Source: Jeotgalicoccus aerolatus
GTDB lineage: Bacteria > Bacillota > Bacilli > Staphylococcales > Salinicoccaceae
DNA: 64,000 bases
Assembly: GCF_014635205.1 (NCBI RefSeq)
Contig: NZ_BMCN01000001.1
Coordinates: forward strand, 868,001 to 932,000
Reading direction: 5' to 3'
The stretch's first letter is position 1. Every line of letters begins with the position of its first letter. The notes beneath the pieces were generated by a model. That model ran no database searches. It saw only the letters and a list, made by a program, of their open reading frames with translations, and was not told the DNA's origin. The translations under genes were made by a program, and so were the position numbers. Below are positions 25,800-34,045 of this stretch, in pieces.

Positions 25800-27273
25800 A
25801 CTCCTCACTCCGGTATTTTCTATACGCAGCATCGAGAGCAATTAAATCATCCCGATGGGGCATTTTAACGTAGTCTTCTACAATTTGATAAGGTTCGCGT
25901 CCTTTACATGCCAGAATAATCGTATCACCCGGCTCTGCATTATTCACAGCGTGAATAATACCTTCTTCTCTGTCTGTAAATGATGTGAAGTTGTCGTGTA
26001 CCGCACCTTCCTCCAGCAGTTTTACGAGCATAGCCGGATCATCATTTGCCGGGTTATCCGGAGTAAATATCGCATAATCAGCCAGCGTTGCAATTTCTCC
26101 CATTTCAGCGCCTTTTGAATAATCCCGTTCACCCGTCATGCCGATTAAACAAGTCAGCTTGCCTGAAACGAAGGGCTGCACAGTATTGATGACTTTTCTC
26201 AGTGCATCCGGTGTATGAGCAAAGTCGATAATAATATTTACCGGCAGTGACGGATCGAGTACTTCCAGTCTGCCGTCAACAGGTTTCATAGCCGGAACCG
26301 CTTCTAATATTCTTTCGAACTCATAACCCTGGAGCCATTCGCTTATAATTGCACACATTAAGTTTTGTATATTGTACTCTCCGACAAAGGGAGAATTCAC
26401 TTTAAATCTTCCCTCAGGCGTATTTAAAGTAAAATTAAAACCTTCAAGACTGCCTTCAATTTCAGTCGGATAAAAATCTGCAGTACTGTCCATGCCGTAA
26501 GAAATCGTTTCAAACGGTGTCATATCTTTATAGACTTCAGACCACTTATCATCGTTATTCAGCACAACATATTTATGTTTTTTTACATCCTGGCCGAGCT
26601 GAGAAAATAGCAGGCCTTTAATATGCCCGTATTCGTCCATGCTGTTATGAAAATCTAAATGATCCTGCGTTAAGTTTGTAAAAATTGCAATATCGAAATT
26701 GACTCCAAAAGTGCGGCCCAGTTTAAGACCGTGAGAAGATACTTCCATCGTAAATACTTCTGTATCATTTTCATGCGCTTCTCTCAGCCGCTTATGAAGA
26801 CGAGTCGTTTCCGGCGTTGTATTTGCTGATACAATATGATCTTCATTAATCATAAAGCCATTTGTGCCGAGATACGCACTCTTCTTGCCCAGTGCCATGC
26901 TCAAATTATGAATCATAGTCGAGACTGTTGTTTTGCCGTTTGTACCGGTAACTCCAATCATCGTTTGTGATTCGTGCGGAAAATCATATATATACTCTGC
27001 AAATAGTGCAGCAGTTTTTCCTGGATCTTTTACGACTAACAAACCGACGTGGTCAGGTAAATCAATATATCTGTCTGCAACTATAAAACGGCAGCCGCGC
27101 TGAATCACGTCATCCGCGAAGTACAATCCGTCAGTCTGATGACCTTTAATTGCCACAAAAACAGAATCCTCGTGCGTCTCCCGGGAGTCACTTGTAATAT
27201 CCTTGACAGTTTCCGGAAAATTTCCGTACGTGGTTTTTATCTTTAACAGAGATAGAAGCATGGTTGATTTCAT
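25774..27273 (-). CDS. murE: UDP-MurNAc-tripeptide synthetase, L-lysine-type
   Basis: A 499-residue Mur ligase that adds the third amino acid to the peptidoglycan stem peptide in the cytoplasm. The ATP loop is GVTGTNGKTTVSTM, the UDP-MurNAc region contains SRETHEDSVFVAIKGHQTDG, and the C-terminal domain holds the substrate loop TPDNPANDDP. That last motif is the form found in staphylococcal L-Lys enzymes; diaminopimelate enzymes have DNPR. AAGGTGG stands eight bases before the ATG at 27271-27273. It begins a three-gene unit with the small gene and prfC. Confidence 0.96.
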   Translation of the reverse strand: MKSTMLLSLLKIKTTYGNFPETVKDITSDSRETHEDSVFVAIKGHQTDGLYFADDVIQRGCRFIVADRYIDLPDHVGLLVVKDPGKTAALFAEYIYDFPHESQTMIGVTGTNGKTTVSTMIHNLSMALGKKSAYLGTNGFMINEDHIVSANTTPETTRLHKRLREAHENDTEVFTMEVSSHGLKLGRTFGVNFDIAIFTNLTQDHLDFHNSMDEYGHIKGLLFSQLGQDVKKHKYVVLNNDDKWSEVYKDMTPFETISYGMDSTADFYPTEIEGSLEGFNFTLNTPEGRFKVNSPFVGEYNIQNLMCAIISEWLQGYEFERILEAVPAMKPVDGRLEVLDPSLPVNIIIDFAHTPDALRKVINTVQPFVSGKLTCLIGMTGERDYSKGAEMGEIATLADYAIFTPDNPANDDPAMLVKLLEEGAVHDNFTSFTDREEGIIHAVNNAEPGDTIILACKGREPYQIVEDYVKMPHRDDLIALDAAYRKYRSEEYVDGSSKI

Positions 27274-27355
27274 CTCAATTACCACCTTTCAACTTAAATA
27301 ATTATACATGAAAATACCCGCTTAAAGATAGAGATAAGTCATTTTTCATAATAAA

Positions 27356-27390
27356 AACAGGCGGAGTGAGCATTTGCCCATCCGCCTGTT
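27356..27390 (-). terminator. Terminator of the tatC operon
   Basis: A perfect 10-bp stem (AACAGGCGGA 27356-27365, TCCGCCTGTT 27381-27390) with a 15-nt loop and a T-rich tail on the minus strand, 12 bp after the tatC stop codon. Confidence 0.85.
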
Positions 27391-27401
27391 AAAATCTTAT
27401 C

Positions 27402-28226
27402 TTATTTCTCTGCTTTCTTTTCGTTCTTTTCCTGCTTTCTTGCTTCTTTTCGCTCTTTTCTCTTAATCAGAATAATACTGAGTTCATATAGCAGTATCAT
27501 CGGAATTAAGGTCACCATGTGAGTAAACACATCCGGCGGTGCGATCAGAGCCGTAATTACGAGCAGGATAAAGTACGCGTATTTACGCATCGATGTCATA
27601 ACATCGACAGTTAAAAGTTCAATATGATGCAGGAATAATGCTACGACCGGAAGCTGGAATACCAGCCCAAACGGTATGGTTGTAATGAGCAGGAACGACA
27701 TGTATTCATCTGCAGTTACCAATACGTTAAAGTTTTGCTCCCCCATTTCAATTAGGAAGAAGTAACTTAACGGGTGGACGATGAAATAGCCGAACGATAG
27801 ACCCATTACGAAAAGCAGCAGCATTACAGGTAAAGATCCTTTAAGGAACTGTGTTTCCTTGTCCACAAGACCGGGTCTCATAAACTGCCATAAGAACCAG
27901 CAAATAAACGGTATGGAAAAACCGATACTGATTGCGCCGGAAGTTCTTAAATAGAAACGGATAACTTCAAACGGTCCAAGAACAACGATTTCAGCACCCT
28001 TAGATACAATCGGGAACCACCATCCAACTGTAGAGAAGATGATTAAAAACCAGACAGTTATGGCAACTGCAGATTTTATCAATACTGCTCTCAAGTCTTC
28101 CAGATGATCGGTCAACGGTGCATAAGGATCTTCCTTCGTTACTTTTTTCCGTTTAGTTACAAGTTCCGGCTCATTGTTTGTATCCTTCTTTTCCGAACCT
28201 TGATTATTATTTTGCTTTGGCTCCAT
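27402..28226 (-). CDS. tatC: Twin-arginine translocase subunit TatC
   Basis: A 274-residue membrane protein with six membrane segments, the receptor and core of the Tat pathway for folded proteins. An acidic/basic N-terminal extension of about 35 residues precedes the signature HLEDLRAVLIKSAVAITVWF. FGLVFQLPVVALFLHHIELL and ALIAPPDVFTHMVTLIPMIL are typical TatC blocks. It lies 11 bp after an oxidoreductase gene whose partner (30145-30942) has a clear Tat signal peptide, so transporter and cargo are in one locus. No tatA is seen on either side. Confidence 0.95.
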   Translation of the reverse strand: MEPKQNNNQGSEKKDTNNEPELVTKRKKVTKEDPYAPLTDHLEDLRAVLIKSAVAITVWFLIIFSTVGWWFPIVSKGAEIVVLGPFEVIRFYLRTSGAISIGFSIPFICWFLWQFMRPGLVDKETQFLKGSLPVMLLLFVMGLSFGYFIVHPLSYFFLIEMGEQNFNVLVTADEYMSFLLITTIPFGLVFQLPVVALFLHHIELLTVDVMTSMRKYAYFILLVITALIAPPDVFTHMVTLIPMILLYELSIILIKRKERKEARKQEKNEKKAEK

Positions 28227-28237
28227 TATATATCACC

Positions 28238-29968
28238 TTATTCTTCTTCTAGGCGTCTGTTATCTTCAGCATATTTAATAATACCATCTGCACAGCGGTA
28301 TGCAAGTGCCCCTACTGTAGCAGTCGGATTATATCCGCTGTTGTGCTGGAAGTTTCCGGCACCGACAACAAACAGATTGTCGCGGTCCCAGTGCTGCAGA
28401 TAATTGTTAACAACACTTGTTTCAGGACTTGCTCCCATCGTTGTCCCGCCCGTGTTATGCGTAGACTGATAAGGAGCGATATTATAGTCCGTCAGTTCAG
28501 CATCAAGATCAACTTGGCTCGCACCCATTTCTTCAAGGATTTCTCCTGAACGTTCTGCAAGATATTTTTGTCTTGCTCTGTCCTGATCAGTAAAGTTATA
28601 AGTCAGACAAACTAACGGTACACCATATGCATCGGTGTATTCTGTATCCATACTTAAATAATTTTCTTTATGCGGACTTGTGGCACCCTGCCCTGAGACA
28701 GAAAGTACTCTTGTATAATTTTTTATAGACTCTTCTTTAAATTCCTCGCCCCATGATGGTGTATCACTTGGCACAGGATTATTTAAAATTGGTCGGGCAC
28801 CTGTTTGAGTTATAGAAATATTTCCGCCGTGAAGGAAATCTAAGTCTTCATGGTCGAAGTTATCGCCATTATAGTCATCCAGAGCCATGCCCAGTGAACC
28901 GGCACCCATGAATGTATTGAACTGCTCATCAAAGAAGCCAGTCGCTCCGCCGAAGATTTGATAACAGTAGTTACGACCCAGCGTACCTTCTTCAGTTTCA
29001 GGATCGTACTGCTCACCGATATCTGATACAGCAAGTAATTTATAGTTATTAAAGATATAACTTGTCAGAGCGACGATATCAGCCGGTTGAATAAATTCTT
29101 CACCCGTCATAACATCGACAAACTTAACTCCGCTTACTTTTGAATCATCATCTTCATCTGTAATAATTTCTACAACGTTAGCTCCAACACGAAGCTGGAA
29201 CAAATCGCTTTTTTGAGCTGTTTTAATTACCGTTACTTCGGGTGTTGCCTTAGCGTCGTATTCACAAGCAAAACGCTCACAGAAAGCACAGTACTGACAA
29301 GCATTAATCGTTTCCCCGTCCGGGTTCTCATACTGCTGGCTGAGGTTTGCTGAAGGCATCATAATTGGATGTAATTCCATATTAGTTGCAGCTTCTTCAA
29401 ACATTCTTAAGCTGCGTGATTTTAACATCGGAGGTGTCGGGTACGACTCTGAACGATCTCCACCTAATGGATTGTCTTCGCCTGAAATACCAGCAGTCTG
29501 TTCAAAAGTATTAAAGTAAGGTTCCAATTCATCGTAAGTGATGCCCCAGTCTTCCCAGCGGTAGCCGTCATCTTCTTGCAGTTTGTCAGAACCATAGCGC
29601 TCTTCAGTCATCGATTTAACTTCAAAATCGTACGGCAGGAATCTCCAAGTCTGTCCATTCCAGTGCGTCCCCGCACCGCCTAAATTTTCACCAAGGAGGA
29701 AAGAACCCTGTTGGCGCATCGGTAATGCATCTTGTTCTCTGCTGTTTCTAAAAGTCATCGTTTCCTTTGCAATATCCTGCATTAATTCATAACGGACTGC
29801 ATATTTCAATTCGTCATGGACGTGCTGATAATCTTCTGTGCCGCGCTTTTTACCGCGTTCCAGCCCCATGACAGATAAACCTGCTTTCGTCGCTTCTGCA
29901 GCGATAATACCGCCTGTCCAGCCTACACCAACCGTTACTACATCTACTTTGTCTAAAGTTGTTACCAT
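28238..29968 (-). CDS. GMC-family oxidoreductase (membrane sugar/alcohol dehydrogenase large subunit)
   Basis: A 576-residue flavoprotein. Residues 8-40 form the FAD-binding fold (VDVVTVGVGWTGGIIAAEAT, then LSVMGLERG). A Cys-rich block CQYCAFCERFACEYDAKATP lies in the middle, as in gluconate 2-dehydrogenase-type large subunits. The catalytic His is in STHNTGGTTMGASPETSVVN and the second flavin block is NLFVVGAGNFQHNSGYNPTA. It likely forms a complex with the Tat-exported subunit 3 at 30145. AAGGAG precedes the ATG. Substrate unknown (a sugar acid or alcohol). It is the only intact copy of three traces of this gene. Confidence 0.93.
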   Translation of the reverse strand: MVTTLDKVDVVTVGVGWTGGIIAAEATKAGLSVMGLERGKKRGTEDYQHVHDELKYAVRYELMQDIAKETMTFRNSREQDALPMRQQGSFLLGENLGGAGTHWNGQTWRFLPYDFEVKSMTEERYGSDKLQEDDGYRWEDWGITYDELEPYFNTFEQTAGISGEDNPLGGDRSESYPTPPMLKSRSLRMFEEAATNMELHPIMMPSANLSQQYENPDGETINACQYCAFCERFACEYDAKATPEVTVIKTAQKSDLFQLRVGANVVEIITDEDDDSKVSGVKFVDVMTGEEFIQPADIVALTSYIFNNYKLLAVSDIGEQYDPETEEGTLGRNYCYQIFGGATGFFDEQFNTFMGAGSLGMALDDYNGDNFDHEDLDFLHGGNISITQTGARPILNNPVPSDTPSWGEEFKEESIKNYTRVLSVSGQGATSPHKENYLSMDTEYTDAYGVPLVCLTYNFTDQDRARQKYLAERSGEILEEMGASQVDLDAELTDYNIAPYQSTHNTGGTTMGASPETSVVNNYLQHWDRDNLFVVGAGNFQHNSGYNPTATVGALAYRCADGIIKYAEDNRRLEEE

Positions 29969-29998
29969 ATAAAGTTCTCCTTAACTAATTTTAATTTT

Positions 29999-30070
29999 TT
30001 ACTCTTCCAGTCTCTGTGGTGAATAAAGAAAGTTGATAATCCCTACTGTATATCGGTAAACCAATGCACC
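29999..30070 (-). pseudogene. C-terminal remnant of a third GMC oxidoreductase copy
   Basis: Minus-strand reading gives GALVYRYTVGIINFLYSPQR followed by LEE and a stop at 29999-30001. The intact gene ends GALAYRCADGIIKYAEDNRR and the decayed copy GALAYRCAEGIIEYSKSPGR, so this is the last 23 codons of the same gene. An in-frame stop (30071-30073) lies directly upstream and no more of the gene is found. It looks like a recombination scar. Confidence 0.75.
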
Positions 30071-30096
30071 TCAATAACTATCTTAAAAAGACAACC

Positions 30097-30125
30097 CAGA
30101 CCCCGATGAAGCTCACCGGAGTCTG
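30097..30125 (-). terminator. Terminator after the Tat-signal subunit gene
   Basis: A 9-bp stem (CAGACCCCG 30097-30105 with CGGAGTCTG 30117-30125, one wobble) and a T-rich tail on the minus strand, 20 bp after the subunit stop codon. Confidence 0.75.
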
Positions 30126-30144
30126 AAATAAAACATAATGTTTT

Positions 30145-30942
30145 TTAGTGAGACATACCAAATACCGGTTCCGGTTCAATTTCGTGGAACTCGTCATCTT
30201 CAATATACTGAATATATGACATTTGGTGACCTGGGAATTTTTTCATCTTCCAGCCGGCCATACCGCGGTTTCCGCGGTAAACCGGGTCTGCATATGCGCC
30301 CTCAATTGTTGCAGAGCGAAGCATTGTAAAGAAGTAGCTTGATGTCGCTGTCTTAGCAGGCACACCAAAGTCCACATCTCCGCTTTCAAAGTCAGTTAAA
30401 ATCTCATCCATCTGACCATCTTCTAAGTCTGCGAAGTTTGCATCGTGACGGCTGTTCGCTTCTTCATTCAGCTTGTTAATGCCAAGCATGAAGTAGTCGC
30501 GGCGATTTAAGTTTGATTGATATCCTTGTGTCGGCAGGCCTTCTGCAAATGGTCCCTGCATGTATTCTTTAGAGTTAAAACCATATTGACCAGTCAGCTG
30601 ACCGTCTAAATAATATGCACAGCCGAGTTCGATTGCTCCCGGGCCTGATTCGCTTTCCGGGAAGATGCGTTCCATTGCTGCCGATACTGTGTCGAAGTCA
30701 GTATCGTTTGAAAAGAAGACGCGTGAGTTATCATTAATTCCGCCTGTTTGCTGTTGTCCTGATCCTGTTTCTTCTGAAGCCGTGTCTTCACTCGTTGATG
30801 CTTCTTCTGATGATGATCCGTCGAGGTTAAATCCGACTAATCCGCCGAGTAAAGATCCTCCTATAATACCACCTGTTGCAACACCGGTAGTTTTTAAGAA
30901 GTCGCGTCTTGAAAACTGTTTTTCATCTGGTGTTTTTGCCAT
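30145..30942 (-). CDS. Gluconate 2-dehydrogenase subunit 3 family protein with Tat signal
   Basis: A 265-residue exported protein. The start carries a perfect twin-arginine motif, SRRDFLK (residues 11-17), then a Gly-rich hydrophobic core (VATGGIIGGSLLGGLVG) and a Ser/Glu-rich linker. The domain that follows (about 75-240: VFFSNDTDFDTVSAAMERIF, GCAYYLDGQLTGQY) is the subunit 3 fold, which helps the GMC flavoprotein fold or export. The large subunit lacks a signal, so it probably rides out as a hitch-hiker of this protein through TatC. GGGGGAGT precedes the ATG. No Cys lipobox is present. Confidence 0.92.
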   Translation of the reverse strand: MAKTPDEKQFSRRDFLKTTGVATGGIIGGSLLGGLVGFNLDGSSSEEASTSEDTASEETGSGQQQTGGINDNSRVFFSNDTDFDTVSAAMERIFPESESGPGAIELGCAYYLDGQLTGQYGFNSKEYMQGPFAEGLPTQGYQSNLNRRDYFMLGINKLNEEANSRHDANFADLEDGQMDEILTDFESGDVDFGVPAKTATSSYFFTMLRSATIEGAYADPVYRGNRGMAGWKMKKFPGHQMSYIQYIEDDEFHEIEPEPVFGMSH

Positions 30943-31031
30943 TACTACTCCCCCTAATAGAACTAATTTATTTTATATTATATACTTATATTTTTAAATG
31001 TATATTGATAATTTACAGTTTACACTTTTTT

Positions 31032-32406
31032 TTATGATTCTAAGCGCCCTGGTGATTTAGAATACTCGATGATTCCTTCGGCACAACGGTAAGCCAGTGC
31101 ACCTACTGTAAGTGTAGCATTATATCCGCTCATATGTGCATAGCTTCCGGCACTGACTGCGAATAAGTTATCGCGGTCCCAGTGCTGCAGCCAGTTATTA
31201 ACAACACTTGATTCAGGATCTGCACCCATTTGCAGCTGGTCAATTAACCCGCCGTGAATAAAGTCAAGATCAGTATGGTCGAAGTTATCACCATTATAGT
31301 CATCCAGTGCCATACCTAAAGCGCCGGCACCCATGAATGTGTTGAATTTCTTCTCTTCGAAGAATCCTGTCGCACCTGAGTGCAGCTGGTAGCTGTAGTT
31401 TTTACCAAGCGTACCTTCTTCAGTTTCAGGATCGTATTGCTCACCGATATCTGACACAGCAAGAAGTTTGTAGTTGTTAAATACATAACTTGTTAAAGCA
31501 ACAATTTCTGCAGGCTGAATGAATTCTTCACCAGTGACTGTATCTGTGAATTTAACACCTGTAACTTTCGAATCATCGTCTTCATCTTTAATGATTTCTG
31601 TTACGTTTGAGTGCAGACGTAAAGTAAAGTTATCCGATTTTTGAGCTGTTTTAATAACAGTGACATCCGGTGTTGCTTTCGCATCGTACTCACATGCAAA
31701 ACGTTCACAGAAGGCACAGTATTGACATTGGTTAATTGTTTCACCATCTGGATTTTCATATTTCTCACTCAAGTTTGCTGAAGGCAGCATGAATGGATGA
31801 AGTCCAAGTGATTTAGCACCTTTTTCAAATAATTTTAAAATTGGTGTTTTTAATAATGGCGGTGTCGGGAAGTCTTCCGAACGCTCACCCCAGAATGGGT
31901 TAGTGCCTTTATCTTCACCGGATACACCCATCGTTTTCTCGATTTTAGTGTAATACGGTTCAAGTTCATCGTATGTGATACCCCAGTTCTGCCAGTGGTA
32001 TCCTTTATCTTTTTCAAGTTTTTCTTCCCCGTATTTTTCTTCAGTCATCGATTCAACTTCAAAGACATACGGTAAAAAGCGGTTTACCATTCCATTCTAG
32101 TGTTTACCTGCTCCGCCTAGACCGTCACCCATTAAAAAAAAGCCTAGCTGACGCATCGGTGACGCTTGCTGATCCGGTTCATTACGGAAAGTAAGCGTAT
32201 CTTTAGATACGTCCTGCATTAACTCATAACGGATCGAATATTTCAGTTCATCATGTATGTGCTGATAATCTGAAGTCTCGTAATTTTTACCGCGTTCCAG
32301 ACCGACTACTGTCAATCCTTCTTTACTTGCTTCAGCGGCAATAATTCCGCCAGTCCAGCCGACCCCAACTGTGACTACGTCTACTTTATCTAATGTTGTT
32401 ACCGAT
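31032..32406 (-). pseudogene. Decayed GMC oxidoreductase copy (start lost, nonsense codon, internal deletion)
   Basis: This is a close paralogue of the 28238-29968 gene. Three lesions can be seen. The start codon reads ATCG at 32406-32403 where ATGG is expected after a perfect AGGAGG, which looks like a one-base insertion. Codon 103 is TAG at 32099-32097 where the intact copy has Trp (GTHWNG). About 120 residues between LDFIHGG and DPESSVVNNWLQHW are missing in frame, taking with them the segment with the catalytic His (HNTGG). The remainder, including the Cys-rich block, is still well conserved, so loss is recent. No active enzyme can be made. Confidence 0.9.
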
Positions 32407-32485
32407 TCAAAACTTCCTCCTGTAAATATAAAACATACTAAATGCTTATATAAAAATGTATTTTATAAAAATTGTAAAAACTTTT

Positions 32486-32511
32486 TATACCATGACAGCA
32501 TAAGTGGTATA
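32486..32511. repeat. Operator-like inverted repeat
   Basis: TATACCA (32486-32492) and TGGTATA (32505-32511) are separated by 12 bp. The site is about 80-105 bp upstream of the decayed oxidoreductase start and could be a repressor-binding site. Confidence 0.35.
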
Positions 32512-32535
32512 ATATATATTAAATCGTATTAACAT

Positions 32536-32631
32536 TCACAAGCTTGCCTGTGAAGTAACTTTTAGATTACCTGCGTTATTTTGATGAATTTTAAATTCAA
32601 AATCATTTTCGCCAGGTGTGCTGTCAGCCAT
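32536..32631 (-). CDS. Candidate small open reading frame, 31 residues
   Basis: ATG at 32629-32631 is preceded by AGAAGGGTGG, a good ribosome site five bases away. It encodes MADSTPGENDFEFKIHQNNA and eleven further residues to a TGA. The peptide is hydrophilic with no known motif. It could be a real small protein, or a leader peptide or remnant; with no homologue check the call is tentative. Confidence 0.35.
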   Translation of the reverse strand: MADSTPGENDFEFKIHQNNAGNLKVTSQASL

Positions 32632-32710
32632 ATTGACCACCCTTCTAAAATATAATATGATTAGATTATATACTAAATTTGACAATTTTAACATAGGTGG
32701 TGGAAATTTT

Positions 32711-33103
32711 ATGTCATTCTTTAAATTATTAACGTGGAATAATAGTCACATGGATTTACGTTTTGTAGAAGACGACTTACACGGTAAAGTGAATATTACT
32801 AACGTTTACAACGATGATCGATATGTAAATATGGACAAAGTTAATAAAAAATACGATGCTGAATTAAAATCTGCACAGCGTTCGATTAACTCTAACAGAA
32901 TTATGATGCTCGTACTTTTTACACTTGCTGTATTTTTACCGGCTGTTCTTTTAGGCGTCATCCAGGGTAATGTACTCTTAGTCGGCGGTGTAATTGTCTA
33001 TGCAATTATTGCTTACTTCTTAATGGAAGCAATCAATCAAGTGCAGATGAACAGAATAATGTACGATATTTCAAGCGACAAAGAAATCCATACGCAGCCT
33101 TAA
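32711..33103 (+). CDS. Small membrane protein, unknown function
   Basis: A 130-residue protein. A soluble part of about 65 residues (MSFFKLLTWNNSHMDLRFVE, then VNITNVYNDDRYVNMDKVNK) is followed by two membrane segments (MMLVLFTLAVFLPAVLLGVI and LLVGGVIVYAIIAYFLMEA). AGGTGG is close upstream of the ATG at 32711; a longer upstream frame from 32618 lacks such a site. I do not recognise the family. It has its own terminator. Confidence 0.75.
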   Translation: MSFFKLLTWNNSHMDLRFVEDDLHGKVNITNVYNDDRYVNMDKVNKKYDAELKSAQRSINSNRIMMLVLFTLAVFLPAVLLGVIQGNVLLVGGVIVYAIIAYFLMEAINQVQMNRIMYDISSDKEIHTQP

Positions 33104-33127
33104 TCAGGTGCGCATGGATTTTTTTAT
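33084..33127. terminator. Bidirectional terminator, membrane protein gene and M23 peptidase gene
   Basis: A 13-bp stem with one mismatch (AAATCCATACGCA 33084-33096, TGCGCATGGATTT 33109-33121) and T-run to 33125. The left arm overlaps the stop region of the membrane protein gene, and the peptidase stop at 33124 abuts the right side. Confidence 0.85.
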
Positions 33128-33900
33128 TCCTTTCCTTTCGATGTATCGAGCCTCTTTAATTCTCCATACAATGCAGTTTTAGTAAAAATTACCCCTGAAG
33201 TCTTTTTCCCGCACGCGATAAACACCTGTGCACCGTTATCCATACATCTCAGCCACCAAAACCCGTCATTATCATACAGCTTATCGAAACTAAATTTCAC
33301 ATTTTTCTTGGTTATCCCTATTTTTCTGCCTGTTAAAGATGGAAAATCCCGAATATTGATAACATGCTCAGTTTCAAATATTCCCGACCACAGCCAAGCT
33401 GCTTTATACTTTTTTTCTGCGATATTTATCGTCAGCGGATTAATACCGCTGCAGACAAAATTCCTTTCCCCGTTAATATAACCGTATTTTTGAAACTGAA
33501 TATGCAAATGGCTGTCCATTCTGACATTTTGATAATTCGTATTGCTTTGAAACCCTATAATTTCTCCTTGTTTTACACGCTGCCCGAGCCGGACTTTGAG
33601 CGGCCTTGCAAGATGGCCGTAGATGACTTGATAACCCAAGTTTTTGTTAGCCACAACAACGGTACACCCAAAATTCCCAAAATTATTCGTTCCCGCGGTA
33701 ACTATACCGTCAAATACTGCTGGAATCGGTGCCCTGTCGTATTTCACAAGATCAAATGCTCTATGATAGCCGCCGCAATATTGATCATAGTTATAACCGT
33801 TTACTGTGTAATTCCTTAATCCCCATATACCGCTTTTATACCTTGCTGGATCCGACGTCACTTTAAAACCCTGACTGATTAAATAAGCAATTGGATTCAT
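33124..33900 (-). CDS. M23-family peptidoglycan endopeptidase with C-terminal SH3-like domain, no signal peptide
   Basis: A 258-residue LytM/lysostaphin-like zinc peptidase. The zinc ligands appear as HRAFD (46-50, HxxxD), the GHLARP block near residue 95, and HLH in MDSHLHIQFQ. A C-terminal domain with NIRDFPSLTGRKIGITKKN and FDKLYDNDGFWWLRC looks like an SH3-type cell-wall binding domain. There is no signal peptide or membrane segment. It therefore resembles phage endolysins, but no other phage genes are near. AAGGAGG precedes the ATG. How it leaves the cell, if it does, is unclear. Confidence 0.88.
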   Translation of the reverse strand: MNPIAYLISQGFKVTSDPARYKSGIWGLRNYTVNGYNYDQYCGGYHRAFDLVKYDRAPIPAVFDGIVTAGTNNFGNFGCTVVVANKNLGYQVIYGHLARPLKVRLGQRVKQGEIIGFQSNTNYQNVRMDSHLHIQFQKYGYINGERNFVCSGINPLTINIAEKKYKAAWLWSGIFETEHVINIRDFPSLTGRKIGITKKNVKFSFDKLYDNDGFWWLRCMDNGAQVFIACGKKTSGVIFTKTALYGELKRLDTSKGKE

Positions 33901-33961
33901 TTTATTCCTCCTTTGTGTTCTGTCCTATATATCGGAGGAAGTAAGTAAAAAAGACAAAGAA

Positions 33962-34000
33962 ATCCGTACGTTAGACTCATCGGGGAGCTAACGTACGGAT
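33962..34000 (-). terminator. Terminator of the AI-2E-family permease gene
   Basis: A perfect 13-bp inverted repeat (ATCCGTACGTTAG 33962-33974, CTAACGTACGGAT 33988-34000) with a 13-nt loop. On the minus strand it is followed by a T-rich stretch (TTCTTTGTCTTTTTT). Confidence 0.82.
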
Positions 34001-34045
34001 GATTTATTCTGGAGTTATTTATGCCCCAGTCCGGTTCTTTACTGT

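Larger units (their letters stand above)
32407..32710. other. Intergenic region between the decayed oxidoreductase and the small membrane protein gene
   Basis: This 304-bp AT-rich stretch holds an inverted repeat (32486-32511), a short open frame with a good ribosome site (32536-32631) and AT-rich promoter-like stretches before the 32711 gene, such as TATACT at 32672-32677 region. No gene longer than 31 codons is seen. Confidence 0.5.

Noticed and set aside
33124-33900. Prophage remnant
   Set aside because: A single endolysin-like gene without holin, integrase, attachment repeats or structural genes is not enough.
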